A stretch of DNA of 64,000 nt from Lactobacillus helsingborgensis. GTDB lineage: Bacteria; Bacillota; Bacilli; Lactobacillales; Lactobacillaceae. Shown here piece after piece: positions 20,092 through 30,401 of the stretch. Within the stretch, counting starts at the first letter, position 1. Each line of letters opens with the position of its first letter. The position numbers and the translations under genes are program-made. A model generated the notes under the pieces. That model made no database searches and was not told where the DNA came from. It saw only the letters and a list, made by a program, of their open reading frames with translations. Location: assembly GCF_000970855.1 (NCBI RefSeq), contig NZ_KQ034046.1, positions 967,755 to 1,031,754 of the forward strand, in the 5' to 3' direction.

Positions 20092-21699
20092 ATGACAAAC
20101 AAACAGGAAATTCAACGAGAAAATAAATCAATCAAAAAAATGGTTGCTTTCAGGCTGATCTTAATCGCTATTTTTGGCGGGATCACTGCCTTAGATGGCA
20201 TTATCAGCCCAATCTTAATTGGTAAATTAATGGACAACATCAGTAAAAAAGAATTTTCCACTTCTTTTATCTTATTAGTGGTGTTTTTACTGTGCTTTGT
20301 TTTAGTTAATACTTCTTTTTGGATTTGGCGCTTATTGAGCCTGAATATTAGGAAAATTATTAACAAATGGTTGCGCAGCCAGGCAGTAGCCAGCTACAAT
20401 AATCATCCGCAACTACAGTCAAGTAAAATTTTAAATTTTATCAACGTCACGATCAAACAATTTGAGAACCAGATTATTGATTCGGTAATAATGTTGATCT
20501 ACTGCATCGAGCAAGCAGTAATCACTTTATTCTTTGTAATTAAGATTAACCCTATATTAGGTCTAACCTATTTAATATTAGGATTTATACCAGCAGTAGT
20601 TCCCTTTGTTTTTAAAAAATGGCTGAGCAAATCAACTGACAGGTGGAACAAGTCATACCAGCGCTACTCACTGCACACCACTGAATATTTTAACGGCTTC
20701 TATACCATCAAAAGATTTGAAAGCTTGTTAATCTTTAAGGATAAGCTGAACAATCTCTTAAATGATTCAGAAAATAAATATTATCAAATGGATGCGGACA
20801 AGGAGCATTCACGGTTTGTTTCTAACTTGCTCTATTCATTATCTACCATTCTTTCTTTGGGTTTGGGCGTTTACTTTGTCAGCATTGGTCAATTGACCGC
20901 TGGTGCGTTAATGTCTTTATATTTAGCAGCAGACAGGGTTACAAGTCCTATAATTAGTTCTATTCAATTCACTAACCAGTTACTTTCAAGTCGCCCATTA
21001 ATTGATTCATGTCAAAAAATTATTTCTACCAAAGAAAAACCAATTAACAATATCGAACCCCAAAAATTTAGAGATGACACGGTACTTAAAATTGATGATG
21101 GCTCATTTGGTTATGATAAAGCTATTATCCATAATCTTTCTTTTAGTGCCAGTAGTGGTGAAAAAATTTTAATTTCTGGCAGATCCGGCATCGGTAAAAC
21201 AACGATTGTAAAAACAATGTTGAACGAGCTCAAATTATTGGGTGGAACAATTAAATACAGCAAGGAATTATATGCTAAACCAATTTATGACAATATCGGT
21301 GTCTTAGCCCAAGAAACTACCATTTTTACCGGTACCCTGCTTTTTAACTTGTGTCTTGGTCAAAATTATCCGACTACTTCAATTTTACAAGTTTTACATG
21401 AAGTCGGATTAACCAAATTTGCTAATGAGAATGCACTGAATATGAGCCTTGGTGAAGGTGCCAATGCCTTATCTGGAGGAGAAAAAAGAAAGTTAGAATT
21501 GGCCAGATTGCTACTGCGTAATAAAAAGTTATTACTGGTTGATGAAGCATTATCGGGTTTAGATAAAGAAAGCTATGGTCAAGTCTTTAACTTGATTCTC
21601 AATTTCCCGGGCACAGTAATTGATATTGAACACAATGTGCAACCTGCATTTGCTAAAAAATATGATAAAGTAATAGAACTTGATCAGTATGCTTTATGA
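20092..21699 (+). CDS. ABC transporter, fused permease and ATPase
   Basis: A 535-residue half-transporter. Residues about 15-290 form a six-helix exporter membrane domain. The nucleotide-binding domain has Walker A GRSGIGKT near residue 365, signature LSGGEKRKLELARLLL and Walker B LLLVDEALSGLD. The C-terminus replaces the usual H-loop histidine region with VIDIEHN. It stands alone, so it probably works as a homodimer or with an unlinked partner. The decayed gene at 6390-6974 resembles its C-terminal end. The substrate is unknown; peptide or lipid export is possible. Confidence 0.88.
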   Translation: MTNKQEIQRENKSIKKMVAFRLILIAIFGGITALDGIISPILIGKLMDNISKKEFSTSFILLVVFLLCFVLVNTSFWIWRLLSLNIRKIINKWLRSQAVASYNNHPQLQSSKILNFINVTIKQFENQIIDSVIMLIYCIEQAVITLFFVIKINPILGLTYLILGFIPAVVPFVFKKWLSKSTDRWNKSYQRYSLHTTEYFNGFYTIKRFESLLIFKDKLNNLLNDSENKYYQMDADKEHSRFVSNLLYSLSTILSLGLGVYFVSIGQLTAGALMSLYLAADRVTSPIISSIQFTNQLLSSRPLIDSCQKIISTKEKPINNIEPQKFRDDTVLKIDDGSFGYDKAIIHNLSFSASSGEKILISGRSGIGKTTIVKTMLNELKLLGGTIKYSKELYAKPIYDNIGVLAQETTIFTGTLLFNLCLGQNYPTTSILQVLHEVGLTKFANENALNMSLGEGANALSGGEKRKLELARLLLRNKKLLLVDEALSGLDKESYGQVFNLILNFPGTVIDIEHNVQPAFAKKYDKVIELDQYAL

Positions 21700-21832
21700 T
21701 AAAGAAACAGATTTAAGTTAATTATTTACTAAGTTTAATAATTTTAAGCTCATCAATTGCAGTAAACTACTAGGCAAAATAAAATGGAGTAAAACAGTAA
21801 TCTAATCTAGCAATAGAAAGCGTGTAGAGTTT

Positions 21833-22369
21833 ATGTATGAAAATAAAGAAAAATTAGATACAGCTATTTTCGCTGGTGGTTGCTTTTGGTGCATGGTTAA
21901 ACCGTTTGACTCTTTACCGGGAATTAAAAAGGTGATTTCCGGTTACACTGGTGGTAGTGTTCCTAATCCAACCTATGAACAGGTCTGCACAGGAATGACG
22001 GGACATACTGAAGCAGTAGAAATTACTTACAATCCTGAAGTTATGCCTTATGAAAAGTTGCTTGACTATTATTGGCAAGTAACTGATCCGACTGACGCAT
22101 CTGGACAATTTCAAGATCGTGGTGATAATTATCGTCCCGTAATTTTTTATAATTCAGATGCGCAAAAAGAAGCAGCAGAAAAGTCCAGAGCAGCTTTGCA
22201 AAATAGTGGCAGATTTGATGAGCCAATAGTTACTAAAATTGAACCAGCGAAGCCATTTTATCCTGCAGAAGATTATCACCAAGATTTTTACAAGAAAAAT
22301 CCAAGACGCTATGCTCTTGAAGAATCAGGTGGTAGAGAGGAATTTATTAAAAAGCACTGGCAAAATTAA
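21833..22369 (+). CDS. msrA: Peptide methionine (S)-S-oxide reductase
   Basis: A 178-residue enzyme that repairs the S epimer of methionine sulfoxide using thioredoxin. The catalytic motif GGCFWC is at residues 15-20, with the active cysteine at 17. The downstream blocks [14 protein letters not shown] and the tyrosine/aspartate region [18 protein letters not shown] are typical. The partner msrB lies 1.2 kb away on the other strand. Confidence 0.96.
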   Translation: MYENKEKLDTAIFAGGCFWCMVKPFDSLPGIKKVISGYTGGSVPNPTYEQVCTGMTGHTEAVEITYNPEVMPYEKLLDYYWQVTDPTDASGQFQDRGDNYRPVIFYNSDAQKEAAEKSRAALQNSGRFDEPIVTKIEPAKPFYPAEDYHQDFYKKNPRRYALEESGGREEFIKKHWQN

Positions 22370-22490
22370 AACAATTTTCAAGGAATTTAGCTTAAAAATC
22401 GTGCTGATTGTGTTAGTATATTTTAAATTGAATATTATCCCAGTCAGATTTCACGATTAATAAGTTGCCTAAAAGTCTAATAATTTAATT

Positions 22491-22522
22491 AAGCAATCTG
22501 TCTTCGACTGATTGCTTTTGTT
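22491..22522 (+). terminator. Terminator downstream of msrA
   Basis: The arms AAGCAATC and GATTGCTT enclose a loop and are followed by a T-rich stretch. It lies 120 bases after the msrA stop. Confidence 0.7.
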
Positions 22523-22622
22523 TGCAGAAAATTACTTATTTCTCATTTATTTATTGGACACAGCAGATTAATTTGTTAGACTGACATCTAGATTAAATAA
22601 ATTGATAAAAGGATAAAAATAA

Positions 22623-23501
22623 ATGGATCAGCTTGATGCCTTTAACCGACGTTATAATCTACTTTCAAAAATTTCAGCTTCATTTTTCTACTCGTTGGCT
22701 GTAGCCGTTGCCCTAAACTTCTTTTGGACGCCGGGACACATGTATTCTTCAGGAATCACTGGATTTGCGCAGTTAATTAATACCATGAGTGAACGATTTT
22801 TACCTGTTGAACTGCCAACTTCTGTTTTATATTTGGTATTAAATTTGCCCCTTTTATTGCTTGCTTGGCTAAAAATAGGTCATAAATTTACGTTTTTTAC
22901 CATTATTACGGTTATATTGGGTTCAATCATGATGCGGGTAATCCAACCTGTCAATATGCATATTGATCCTTTAGTCTGTGCTATTTTTGGTGGAATGATC
23001 AATGGACTCGGGACAGGTTTTGCTTTAAAAAACGGCATTTCTACCGGTGGACTTGACATTATTGGCATTGTGATCCAGAGAAAAACGGGTACAAGTTACG
23101 GCAAAATCAGCATTTTGATCAACTTATTAATTATCGCGGCTGCCGGTTTAGCTTTTGGATGGACACGAGCTTTATATTCGGCTTTAACTATTTTTATTAA
23201 CGGACGAGTAATTGATGCAGTTTACACCCAGCACCAAAAGCTGCAAGTGACGATTGTGACTGAACAACCCCACGCTATTATAGATGGCATTCAAGAGAAA
23301 ATGCACCGCGGTATTACCATTTTTCATGATGTTGAGGGCGCATACAGTCATAACGAGAAAAAAGTCCTAATCACCGTGATCGACCGTTATGATATGTACG
23401 ATATAGTCCACATTGTTAAAAAAAGCGATCCCTACGCCTTCATGAGCGTTACCGAAGTTGAGCGTGTTTACGGCAGCTTTAAGGAACAAGAAATTGTCTA
23501 A
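22623..23501 (+). CDS. YitT-family membrane protein
   Basis: A 292-residue protein with five to six membrane helices (YitT/DUF161) and a cytoplasmic C-terminal DUF2179 domain (about residues 215-285). Conserved glycine-rich blocks FGGMINGLGTGFALK and STGGLDIIG are visible. The family is widespread in Firmicutes and its transport role is not established. A GGATAAA site precedes the start. It converges on msrB and shares a bidirectional terminator with it. Confidence 0.9.
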   Translation: MDQLDAFNRRYNLLSKISASFFYSLAVAVALNFFWTPGHMYSSGITGFAQLINTMSERFLPVELPTSVLYLVLNLPLLLLAWLKIGHKFTFFTIITVILGSIMMRVIQPVNMHIDPLVCAIFGGMINGLGTGFALKNGISTGGLDIIGIVIQRKTGTSYGKISILINLLIIAAAGLAFGWTRALYSALTIFINGRVIDAVYTQHQKLQVTIVTEQPHAIIDGIQEKMHRGITIFHDVEGAYSHNEKKVLITVIDRYDMYDIVHIVKKSDPYAFMSVTEVERVYGSFKEQEIV

Positions 23502-23510
23502 ATCAGAACA

Positions 23511-23545
23511 CAAAAAAACATGATCCTCTTGGGTCATGTTTTTTA
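23511..23545. terminator. Bidirectional terminator between YitT gene and msrB
   Basis: The arms AAAAAACATGA and TCATGTTTTTT surround a short loop. The symmetric A and T runs allow termination from either side, and the flanking genes converge here. Confidence 0.9.
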
Positions 23546-23556
23546 CATAATTTTTA

Positions 23557-23988
23557 TTATTTAAAAAGTTTTTTATATTCACCGTAGCCTCTTTTATCTA
23601 AGTCTGCATACGGGATAAAATCTAAAGACGAAGAATTAATACAATATCTCAATCCACCCTGGTCAGCTGGTCCATCGTCAAATACGTGCCCTAAATGCGA
23701 ATCTGCATCTGGGCTCTTGACCTCAGTTCTTTCCATATTATGTGATTGATCACGATGATAAACCAATTTCTTAATCGGTCGGGTAAAGCTAGGCCAACCA
23801 CAACCCGCATCATATTTATCTTCACTAGAAAATAAAGGTTCACCGGAAACTATATCTACATAAAGTCCTTTTTGGTAAAAGTCATCGTATTTTCCTTTAA
23901 ATGGATAATCAGTTGCCGCCTGTTGCGTTACTTGATATTGATCAGGTGTCAGCTCTTTTAATCTTTGCTCTTTTTTGTTTTGGTCCAT
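23557..23988 (-). CDS. msrB: Peptide methionine (R)-S-oxide reductase
   Basis: A 143-residue enzyme that repairs the R epimer of methionine sulfoxide. The blocks GCGWPSF and [10 protein letters not shown] are typical, and the catalytic cysteine is in RYCINS. The zinc-binding CxxC pairs found in many MsrB proteins are absent, as in other lactobacilli (for example the [12 protein letters not shown] segment). The start follows a GGAGGGTG site. Confidence 0.96.
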   Translation of the reverse strand: MDQNKKEQRLKELTPDQYQVTQQAATDYPFKGKYDDFYQKGLYVDIVSGEPLFSSEDKYDAGCGWPSFTRPIKKLVYHRDQSHNMERTEVKSPDADSHLGHVFDDGPADQGGLRYCINSSSLDFIPYADLDKRGYGEYKKLFK

Positions 23989-24133
23989 TTTGCATCACCC
24001 TCCTTTCTTAACTATAACAAAATTTGCATTAGCATACTAAAATAAAACTTAATAAAATAATGCTATTCTTATTTTCAAACAGATTAATACTGGGTTATAA
24101 TATGGTTTCAATCAAAATAGGAAGGTTCTTTTT

Positions 24134-25318
24134 ATGCCAAAATTAGCAAAAAGCTTAAATGCAAAAATAAATACTAAAATCAAAAATTTGCCTAATTCTG
24201 CGATTCGCTCTTTTAACCAAAGAATTTCTACGATCCCAGGAATAATTAAATTAACTATCGGAGAGCCAGACTTAAATACACCTGAACATATTAAACAAGC
24301 GGCAATTAATGATATTACTAATGATGATTCTCATTATGCCCCAGAAGCTGGTAAAAAGAAGTACCTTAAAGCAGTGAACAAGTATCTAAACCAAAGTTTA
24401 GGCGTAAATTATGATCCTGCAACCGAATTGTGTGCGACTGTTGGAGTTTCCGAAGGCCTGAACATTGCCGCCATGGCCCTTTTAAATCCAGGAGAGAAGA
24501 TCATAGTTCCTACTCCGGTTTGGGGAGTTTACTTTGGCATTATCGAGATGGCTGGTGGCATTCCAATTCAGGTAGATACTTCTGCCGATAATTTTTTATT
24601 AACGCCAGCCAAATTAAAGGAAACACTGGAAAATGAAGGCAAAGGAGCGAAGGCAGTTGTCATTACTGACCCTTCAAATCCTACTGGACGCGTCTACTCT
24701 AAAGAAAACTTAGCAGAATTAGCCCAAGTCATTACTGACTACGACATGTTTGCGGTTAGTGACGAAATTTATGCAGAGTTGATATATGGTGATAAGAAAC
24801 ATTATTCATTGACCCAAATCATTCCTGAAAGAACAGTTTTACTTTCGGGATTATCCAAAAGTTTTGCTATGACTGGTTGGCGAATCGGCTATATTGCTGG
24901 ACCAGCCGAATTAATGAAGTCAATGATCAAAATTAACTCATTTTTAATTTCTTCTGTAACTGATAATGTCCAAATTGGTGCGGCTGAAGCTTTGGAAAAC
25001 GGCGAACAAGACTATATTGCAGCGCGTGCTAAATACCAGCGGCGCCTGCAAATTTTACAAGAGGGCCTGGAGAAAAACGGCTATACGTTAGCTACACCTG
25101 AAGGTGCCTTTTACATTTTTGCCAAAATTCCAGCTAAGTTCGGCTGTGACGATGTGGCTTTTGCTAATGATCTAGCTGAAAAAGTCAAAGTGGGCGCAAC
25201 ACCGGGTAGCTATTTTGGAGCAGGTGGCCAAGGGTATGTCCGCTTTTCCTATGCTTCTTCTGAAGAAAATATTAAAGAAGCTATCAAACGTATTACTTCA
25301 TACACTGAAAATAATTAA
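24134..25318 (+). CDS. Class I/II pyridoxal-phosphate aminotransferase
   Basis: A 394-residue fold-type I aminotransferase. The PLP lysine is in SGLSKSFAMTGWRIGY, the ring-stacking and phosphate-binding region is near VGVSEGLN, and DPSNPTGRVY carries the conserved asparagine. It resembles the AraT/PatA group of lactic acid bacteria, which act on aromatic amino acids or on N-acetyl-diaminopimelate, and sequence alone does not separate these. The start follows GGAAGG. It is 85 bases upstream of tpx, with no clear terminator between. Confidence 0.9.
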   Translation: MPKLAKSLNAKINTKIKNLPNSAIRSFNQRISTIPGIIKLTIGEPDLNTPEHIKQAAINDITNDDSHYAPEAGKKKYLKAVNKYLNQSLGVNYDPATELCATVGVSEGLNIAAMALLNPGEKIIVPTPVWGVYFGIIEMAGGIPIQVDTSADNFLLTPAKLKETLENEGKGAKAVVITDPSNPTGRVYSKENLAELAQVITDYDMFAVSDEIYAELIYGDKKHYSLTQIIPERTVLLSGLSKSFAMTGWRIGYIAGPAELMKSMIKINSFLISSVTDNVQIGAAEALENGEQDYIAARAKYQRRLQILQEGLEKNGYTLATPEGAFYIFAKIPAKFGCDDVAFANDLAEKVKVGATPGSYFGAGGQGYVRFSYASSEENIKEAIKRITSYTENN

Positions 25319-25403
25319 AAAGCTAATTTCTTGGGCTTGTACACAATTGTAGTTTAAACTGGATTGTGGAAAGATTTTTATTTATAAAAGAAAGGGTTAA
25401 ATT

Positions 25404-25898
25404 ATGCAAGTAACAATGAAAAACGAACCACTGTCAACTAACGGAGAGCCACCTAAAATTGGTGAACAATTGCCTAACTTTAAGGTAAAACAGGCTGACG
25501 GTTCATTTGCCACAGTAGACGAACTGATTGATAAGCCAACTTTAATTAGTGTTGTGCCAAATATTAATACCAGTGTTTGCAGCATTTCTACTAAACACTT
25601 TAACGGCGAAGTTGACAAATTCGCTGGTATTAACTTCTATACTATCTCTACCAATACACCTGAAGAACAAAAAAATTGGTGTGCAGCTGAAGACGTTACT
25701 AAAATGAAACTTTTATCTGATGAAGAATTTGATTTTGGTAAAAATATGGGCTTATTTATTGCAGATACCAAATTTGACTCTAGAAGCATTTGGATTGTTG
25801 ATGCAAACAAGAAAGTTTTATATCGAGAATTAATTTCTGAATTAACTAATGAGCCTAACTACGCAGAGGCATTAGCATTTTTACAAGATTTAAAGTAG
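25404..25898 (+). CDS. tpx: Thiol peroxidase
   Basis: A 164-residue atypical 2-Cys peroxiredoxin that reduces hydrogen and organic peroxides with thioredoxin. The peroxidatic cysteine is C59 in NTSVCSIST. The resolving cysteine is C93 in EEQKNWC, with the family spacing of 34 residues. It differs from the common DTxVCxxQT form at flanking positions (N for D, ST for QT). Confidence 0.92.
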   Translation: MQVTMKNEPLSTNGEPPKIGEQLPNFKVKQADGSFATVDELIDKPTLISVVPNINTSVCSISTKHFNGEVDKFAGINFYTISTNTPEEQKNWCAAEDVTKMKLLSDEEFDFGKNMGLFIADTKFDSRSIWIVDANKKVLYRELISELTNEPNYAEALAFLQDLK

Positions 25899-25902
25899 TT
25901 TA

Positions 25903-25943
25903 ACGAAAAAGCGATTAAGTAAAAACTTAGTCGCTTTTTTTGT
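25903..25943. terminator. Bidirectional terminator between tpx and the Nudix pseudogene
   Basis: The hairpin arms AAAAAGCGATTAAGT and ACTTAGTCGCTTTTT form an almost perfect stem with A and T runs at each end. The flanking genes converge. Confidence 0.9.
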
Positions 25944-26442
25944 TAAAAAACTGGTTTATCTAAAACCTGCCACGTTTTAAAAGTTTGATCGGTTAAATCA
26001 AATGAAGCTGGTTCTAATAAAATTTCTTTTGCTTTTAGTACTAAAGGTGAAGAATTTGCAATAGTCAATTTGGTTAATGGAACTGAAAGTGCTCCTAAAG
26101 AATCTTGACCAGTAAACTGCTCTACTTCATTTTTTATGTTACCTTTAACCTCATTGATGCGGTAAAAAACACAAATATGTTGGTTGAAATGCCATTGCTG
26201 ATAATCCCAGGGATATTTAAATGAGGTTATGCCAATTTGAGCGCAATCCTCTACGACTAACCCCGTTTCTTCGTTTACTTCTCTTTTCACAGCGTCCAGC
26301 AGTTTTTCACCGTCTTCTAAACTGCCTCCAGGCAGATCGAAGCGATTAATATAGGGGCCACCATTTTTTTAATTACAACTAAACTGTTTGAATTGCCAAT
26401 AATACCATAACAACCAAACGCGCGATGAAATTTAACTGTCAT
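25943..26442 (-). pseudogene. Nudix hydrolase with a single-base frameshift
   Basis: From an ATG at 26442, behind an AAGGAG site, the frame reads MTVKFHRAFGCYGIIGNSNS and on to a run of seven A bases (minus strand, about 26374-26380). There the frame is lost. Adding one A restores NGGPYINRFDLPGGSLEDGE and a full Nudix box ending REVNEETGL, then the rest of a hydrolase to 25943. The open part alone (from 26290) lacks the first half of the Nudix box. The shift could be a true mutation, phase variation in the homopolymer, ribosomal slippage or a sequencing error. Confidence 0.85.
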
Positions 26443-26495
26443 CCATTACTCCTTTATCTACAAATATTGACCAATAATTAAATAGTAAAATGGAA

Positions 26496-26536
26496 AAAAA
26501 GAAGCATGAAGTACTTACACTTCGTGCTTCTTTTTT
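26496..26536 (-). terminator. Terminator of the hisS-aspS operon
   Basis: The hairpin arms GAAGCATGAAGT and ACTTCGTGCTTC (one G-T type mismatch) are followed by a T run on the minus strand, just after the aspS stop. Confidence 0.85.
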
Positions 26537-26550
26537 TATTTTGCCAATTT

Positions 26551-28401
26551 TTAATCCCAAGTAGTATTTCTTGCTGCATCTTTTTCAGCTTGAATCTTCA
26601 AATTGTTTTCAATCTTGGCAACACTATCCTGATATTGTTCTTCAACTTCAATACCCAAGTCTGAAAGTTGTTGGTCAGACACTGGTGCTGGAGCATGCAT
26701 CATCGGCTCTGAGGCGTTGGCATTTTTCGGAAAGGCTAAAACATCGCGAATATTATCTTTTTCAGCCAAAAGCATTGCAAACCGATCAAGACCAATAGCA
26801 AGACCAGCATGTGGTGGAAAGCCCATGTCTAGAGCGTCAAGCAAGTAGCCAAATTGTTCATAAGCACGTTTTTTCGAAAAGCCCAGTGCTTTAAGCATTT
26901 TTTCTTGAATGCAGCGCTTATGAATACGAATAGAGCCACCGCCAAGCTCATCCCCGTTCATAACTATATCATAACTACGGGCGTGAGCCTTATGCGGATC
27001 AGTATCTAGTAATTTAATCCCTTCATCATCAGGCATTGTAAACGGATGGTGCGCCGCAATCCATCTGCCAAAGCCCTCATCATATTCAAATAATGGCCAA
27101 TCAACTACCCATACAAAGTCAAATTCATGTTGAGGAATAATGGCGGTTTCTTTTGCAAATTCCCGTCTTAAATGATCAAGAGAATCACAGCAGACTTTCC
27201 ATTTGTCGGCAATAAATACTAGTAATTCTCCACCCTGCAAACCAAATTCAGCGATTAAAGCAGACTTGTTTTCAGCAGTTAAAAAGCGGGAAACAGGTCC
27301 AGAAAATTCACCATCTTCATACTTGACCCAGGCCAAGCCCTTTGCATGGTAGCGTTTGATATAGTCTTGTTTTTGCTCAATTTGCTTACGAGAATACTTG
27401 TGTGCCCCATCTTTGACCGCAATACCTTTAACAAAGCCGCCATCTGCGATTGCTCCAGAGAAGACTTTGAAGTCACTGTCTTTAAAAATACTGCTTAAAT
27501 CATGAATAAGCATTCCAAACCGGGTATCAGGCTTGTCAGTACCATATTTATTCATAGCATCAGTCCAAGAAATACGAGGAATTGGTGTTTTTAAATCAAT
27601 ATTCATGACATCTTTCATGATTTTCTTCAGCAAGCCCTCGGTATAATCTTGTACTTGTTGTTCATCAGTAAAAGAAGTTTCCATATCAATTTGAGTAAAT
27701 TCCGGTTGTCTGTCACCACGCAAATCTTCATCACGGAAGCATCTTGCTAATTGATAATATTTATCAAAGCCAGCACCCATCAATAGTTGCTTAAAAAGCT
27801 GCGGTGATTGTGGCAAAGCATAAAAGCTGCCTGGATAAATTCTTGAAGGTACTAAATAGTCACGGGCACCTTCTGGGGAGGACTTACCTAAAATAGGAGT
27901 CTCGATGTCAATAAAACCATTTTGATCAAAAAATTCATGTGTTGCGCGTAATATTTTTGAACGCAAAATAATTGCTTTTTGTAATGCAGGCCTGCGTAAA
28001 TCTAAGTAACGGTATTTTAGCCTGGTCTGTTCAGCTATTTCAACATTATCTTTTATTTCAAAAGGAGGGTTTTGCGATTTATTTAGAATTATGATTTCTT
28101 TAGCATCAACTTCGACTTCGCCCGTTTTCATATCAGGATTAATGCTAGAACGCTTAACCACCTTACCCTTAACTTGGATAACATATTCGTTTCCCAGAGA
28201 ATCAGCCATTGCCATTAAGCTTTGACCAGAGTCATGATTTACTACTACCTGAACAATACCTTCACGATCGCGCAAATCAATGAATACTAGGTTACCCAAA
28301 TTACGTACACGTTGAACCCAACCATAGAGATTTACTTCTTGATTAAGGTAAGCGGTCGTGATGTTGCCACAGTAATCAGTTCTTTTTTCCATTTGTTCCA
28401 T
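26551..28401 (-). CDS. aspS: Aspartyl-tRNA synthetase
   Basis: A 616-residue class IIb synthetase. The N-terminal OB anticodon-binding domain ([20 protein letters not shown]) precedes the catalytic core with motif 2 ([18 protein letters not shown]), a GAD insertion domain around residues 300-420, and motif 3 [13 protein letters not shown]. It is 4 bases downstream of hisS. The first ATG is preferred over the one 3 codons in because of its AAGGAATAA site. Confidence 0.97.
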   Translation of the reverse strand: MEQMEKRTDYCGNITTAYLNQEVNLYGWVQRVRNLGNLVFIDLRDREGIVQVVVNHDSGQSLMAMADSLGNEYVIQVKGKVVKRSSINPDMKTGEVEVDAKEIIILNKSQNPPFEIKDNVEIAEQTRLKYRYLDLRRPALQKAIILRSKILRATHEFFDQNGFIDIETPILGKSSPEGARDYLVPSRIYPGSFYALPQSPQLFKQLLMGAGFDKYYQLARCFRDEDLRGDRQPEFTQIDMETSFTDEQQVQDYTEGLLKKIMKDVMNIDLKTPIPRISWTDAMNKYGTDKPDTRFGMLIHDLSSIFKDSDFKVFSGAIADGGFVKGIAVKDGAHKYSRKQIEQKQDYIKRYHAKGLAWVKYEDGEFSGPVSRFLTAENKSALIAEFGLQGGELLVFIADKWKVCCDSLDHLRREFAKETAIIPQHEFDFVWVVDWPLFEYDEGFGRWIAAHHPFTMPDDEGIKLLDTDPHKAHARSYDIVMNGDELGGGSIRIHKRCIQEKMLKALGFSKKRAYEQFGYLLDALDMGFPPHAGLAIGLDRFAMLLAEKDNIRDVLAFPKNANASEPMMHAPAPVSDQQLSDLGIEVEEQYQDSVAKIENNLKIQAEKDAARNTTWD

Positions 28402-28405
28402 TTTA

Positions 28406-29692
28406 TTATTCCTTCAATTTTTTCATGACAGCAGTCATATTTTCAAGATCAGTTAATTCTAACTTAAATGTTTTTGCATCAGCAAGCCTTTTGACATTCA
28501 GTATTCCTGCCGCCATTTCTTTGGCACCCAATGTGATCACGTATTTTGCTTCAGCTCTATCAGCTTTTTTAAATTGTGCTTTCAATTTCTTCTGGTCAAC
28601 ATCGTATTGCACTTTCAAGCCCTGACTGCGAAGTAAACGAGCAATTTCAACTGCTTTTATTGCTGCTTTTTCACCAATATTTGTGATAAAGAAGTCGATT
28701 CCTTGATCTTCAAAAAGTGCAGGATTTTGCTTGTGCAATACCAGCATTAAGCGTTCTTCTCCTATACCGAAACCAACAGCTGGAGTTTTTGGTCCGTCAA
28801 ATTCTTCAACCAAATTATCATAGCGTCCGCCACCTAAAATGGTTGATGCTGATTCCCAAATGCTTTTATCTTCGACCATAAATTCAAAAATTACACCCGT
28901 ATAATAATCAAGGCCACGAACGAGATCATTATCAATCACATATTTAATATCCAGTTGATCAAGCATCATCAATATCTGATCAAAGTTTCCCTTTGATTCT
29001 TCATCTAGATAATCAACTATCTTAGGTGCATTTGGTAAGAACTTCTTATCTTGTTCATCTTTAGAATCCAAAATACGCAAAGGATTTTTCTCTAAACGTC
29101 TCTTAGAGTCATCTGAAAGTTGATCTCTAACGGGCATAAAATAATTTACCAATGCATCATGATAATCTTGGCGCACCTGAGCATTACCCAAAGTGTTAAT
29201 GTGCAACTCGTATTTCTTAACACCCAGTTTGGCTAAAAGATCATGAGCTAAAACTATTGTTTCTACATCTGCTAACGGATTAGCTGAGCCGAAACTTTCA
29301 ATGCCAATTTGGTGAAATTCCCGTTGACGTCCAGCTTGAGGTCTTTCATAACGAAATGTTGATTCTATGTAATAAACATTTAACGGCTTGGCTACCTCTG
29401 GTGCATAGAGCTTATCTTCAACATAAGCACGAACGACGCCAGCAGTCCCTTCAGGACGTAAAGCAATGTGTCTGCCACCTTTATCGTTAAAATCATACAT
29501 TTCTTTTTCGACTACATCAGACGTTTCACCGCTTGAACGTGAAAAAACATTATAGTTTTCAAAACTTGGTGTCCGAATTTCCCGGTAATTTGCCTGCTTA
29601 AAAAAATCACGCAGAATCTGCTCTACTTTTTCCCATGAACCAGATTCATCTGGCAAAATGTCAACTGTTCCTTTTGGTCTTTGCACTCTCAT
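28406..29692 (-). CDS. hisS: Histidyl-tRNA synthetase
   Basis: A 428-residue class IIa synthetase. Motif 2 ([22 protein letters not shown]), the histidine-specific block [12 protein letters not shown] and the C-terminal anticodon domain (about residues 330-428) are all visible. It forms a two-gene operon with aspS behind a T-box leader. Confidence 0.97.
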   Translation of the reverse strand: MRVQRPKGTVDILPDESGSWEKVEQILRDFFKQANYREIRTPSFENYNVFSRSSGETSDVVEKEMYDFNDKGGRHIALRPEGTAGVVRAYVEDKLYAPEVAKPLNVYYIESTFRYERPQAGRQREFHQIGIESFGSANPLADVETIVLAHDLLAKLGVKKYELHINTLGNAQVRQDYHDALVNYFMPVRDQLSDDSKRRLEKNPLRILDSKDEQDKKFLPNAPKIVDYLDEESKGNFDQILMMLDQLDIKYVIDNDLVRGLDYYTGVIFEFMVEDKSIWESASTILGGGRYDNLVEEFDGPKTPAVGFGIGEERLMLVLHKQNPALFEDQGIDFFITNIGEKAAIKAVEIARLLRSQGLKVQYDVDQKKLKAQFKKADRAEAKYVITLGAKEMAAGILNVKRLADAKTFKLELTDLENMTAVMKKLKE

Positions 29693-29710
29693 TTAATCAT
29701 CCTTTTAATT

Positions 29711-29905
29711 AAAAAACGTCCTTGAATAAATCAAGGGCGCTCTGAATTAGCACGGTACCACCTTTTACCTGCTGCGAATAACGCTCGCGAAGCGAATATT
29801 ATCTGGTAAAGGGGTCACAGTTAGTTTTTTCCGCCTTTTCAGCGTAATTAGCGGTCTCTGTATAAAAAATACTAAACTTCAGTCTTTGTCATTGATAATT
29901 CTTTT
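29711..29905 (-). promoter_or_regulatory. T-box leader of hisS-aspS
   Basis: On the minus strand the T-box core GGTGGTACCGTG lies at 29751-29762, followed by a terminator hairpin (arms 29717-29725 and 29731-29739) and a T run. The upstream stem is short and I could not place the specifier loop with confidence. A GAC (Asp) triplet at 29814-29816 is a candidate; no histidine CAC is seen in a typical context. Confidence 0.85.
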
Positions 29906-29963
29906 TTTAGCTTATAGTTTTCAAGACAAAAAGTCAACCTATACTAGCATTGCGGCTTATTTT

Positions 29964-30401
29964 TTACAAATCAAGTACTATCGTGAATGGTCCATCATTT
30001 TGTAAATCTACTTTCATATCAGCCCCAAATTCACCAGTTTTAACTGTTAAGCCTAGTTTGACGAGTTCTTGATTAAAATCTTGCCATAATTCCTGGGACT
30101 TTGGCGGTTTCATAGCTTTAATGAAACTTGGTCTATTGCCTTTTTTAGTATCAGCTAACAAGGTAAATTGGCTCACGCTTAATATTTGTCCGCCAACATC
30201 TTTAATTGCCAAATTGGTTTTGCCATCTTCATCTTCAAAAATGCGCATTTTGGCTATTTTTGCAGCCGCCTTTTTGACTACATCAGAATCGTCTCCGTCT
30301 TTTAAACCGACTAAAAGCAGGAGTCCCTTGTTAATTTCTCCTACTACCTTGCCAGCAATATTGACGCCGGCATGATTTACTCTTTGAATGACAATCCGCA
30401 T
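29964..30401 (-). CDS. dtd: D-aminoacyl-tRNA deacylase
   Basis: A 145-residue enzyme that removes D-amino acids from tRNA. The catalytic-site blocks [11 protein letters not shown] (near residue 77) and the Gly-cisPro motif region [11 protein letters not shown] at the C-terminus are present. The stop of rel overlaps its start by one base, and the rel-dtd order is standard in Firmicutes. Confidence 0.96.
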   Translation of the reverse strand: MRIVIQRVNHAGVNIAGKVVGEINKGLLLLVGLKDGDDSDVVKKAAAKIAKMRIFEDEDGKTNLAIKDVGGQILSVSQFTLLADTKKGNRPSFIKAMKPPKSQELWQDFNQELVKLGLTVKTGEFGADMKVDLQNDGPFTIVLDL

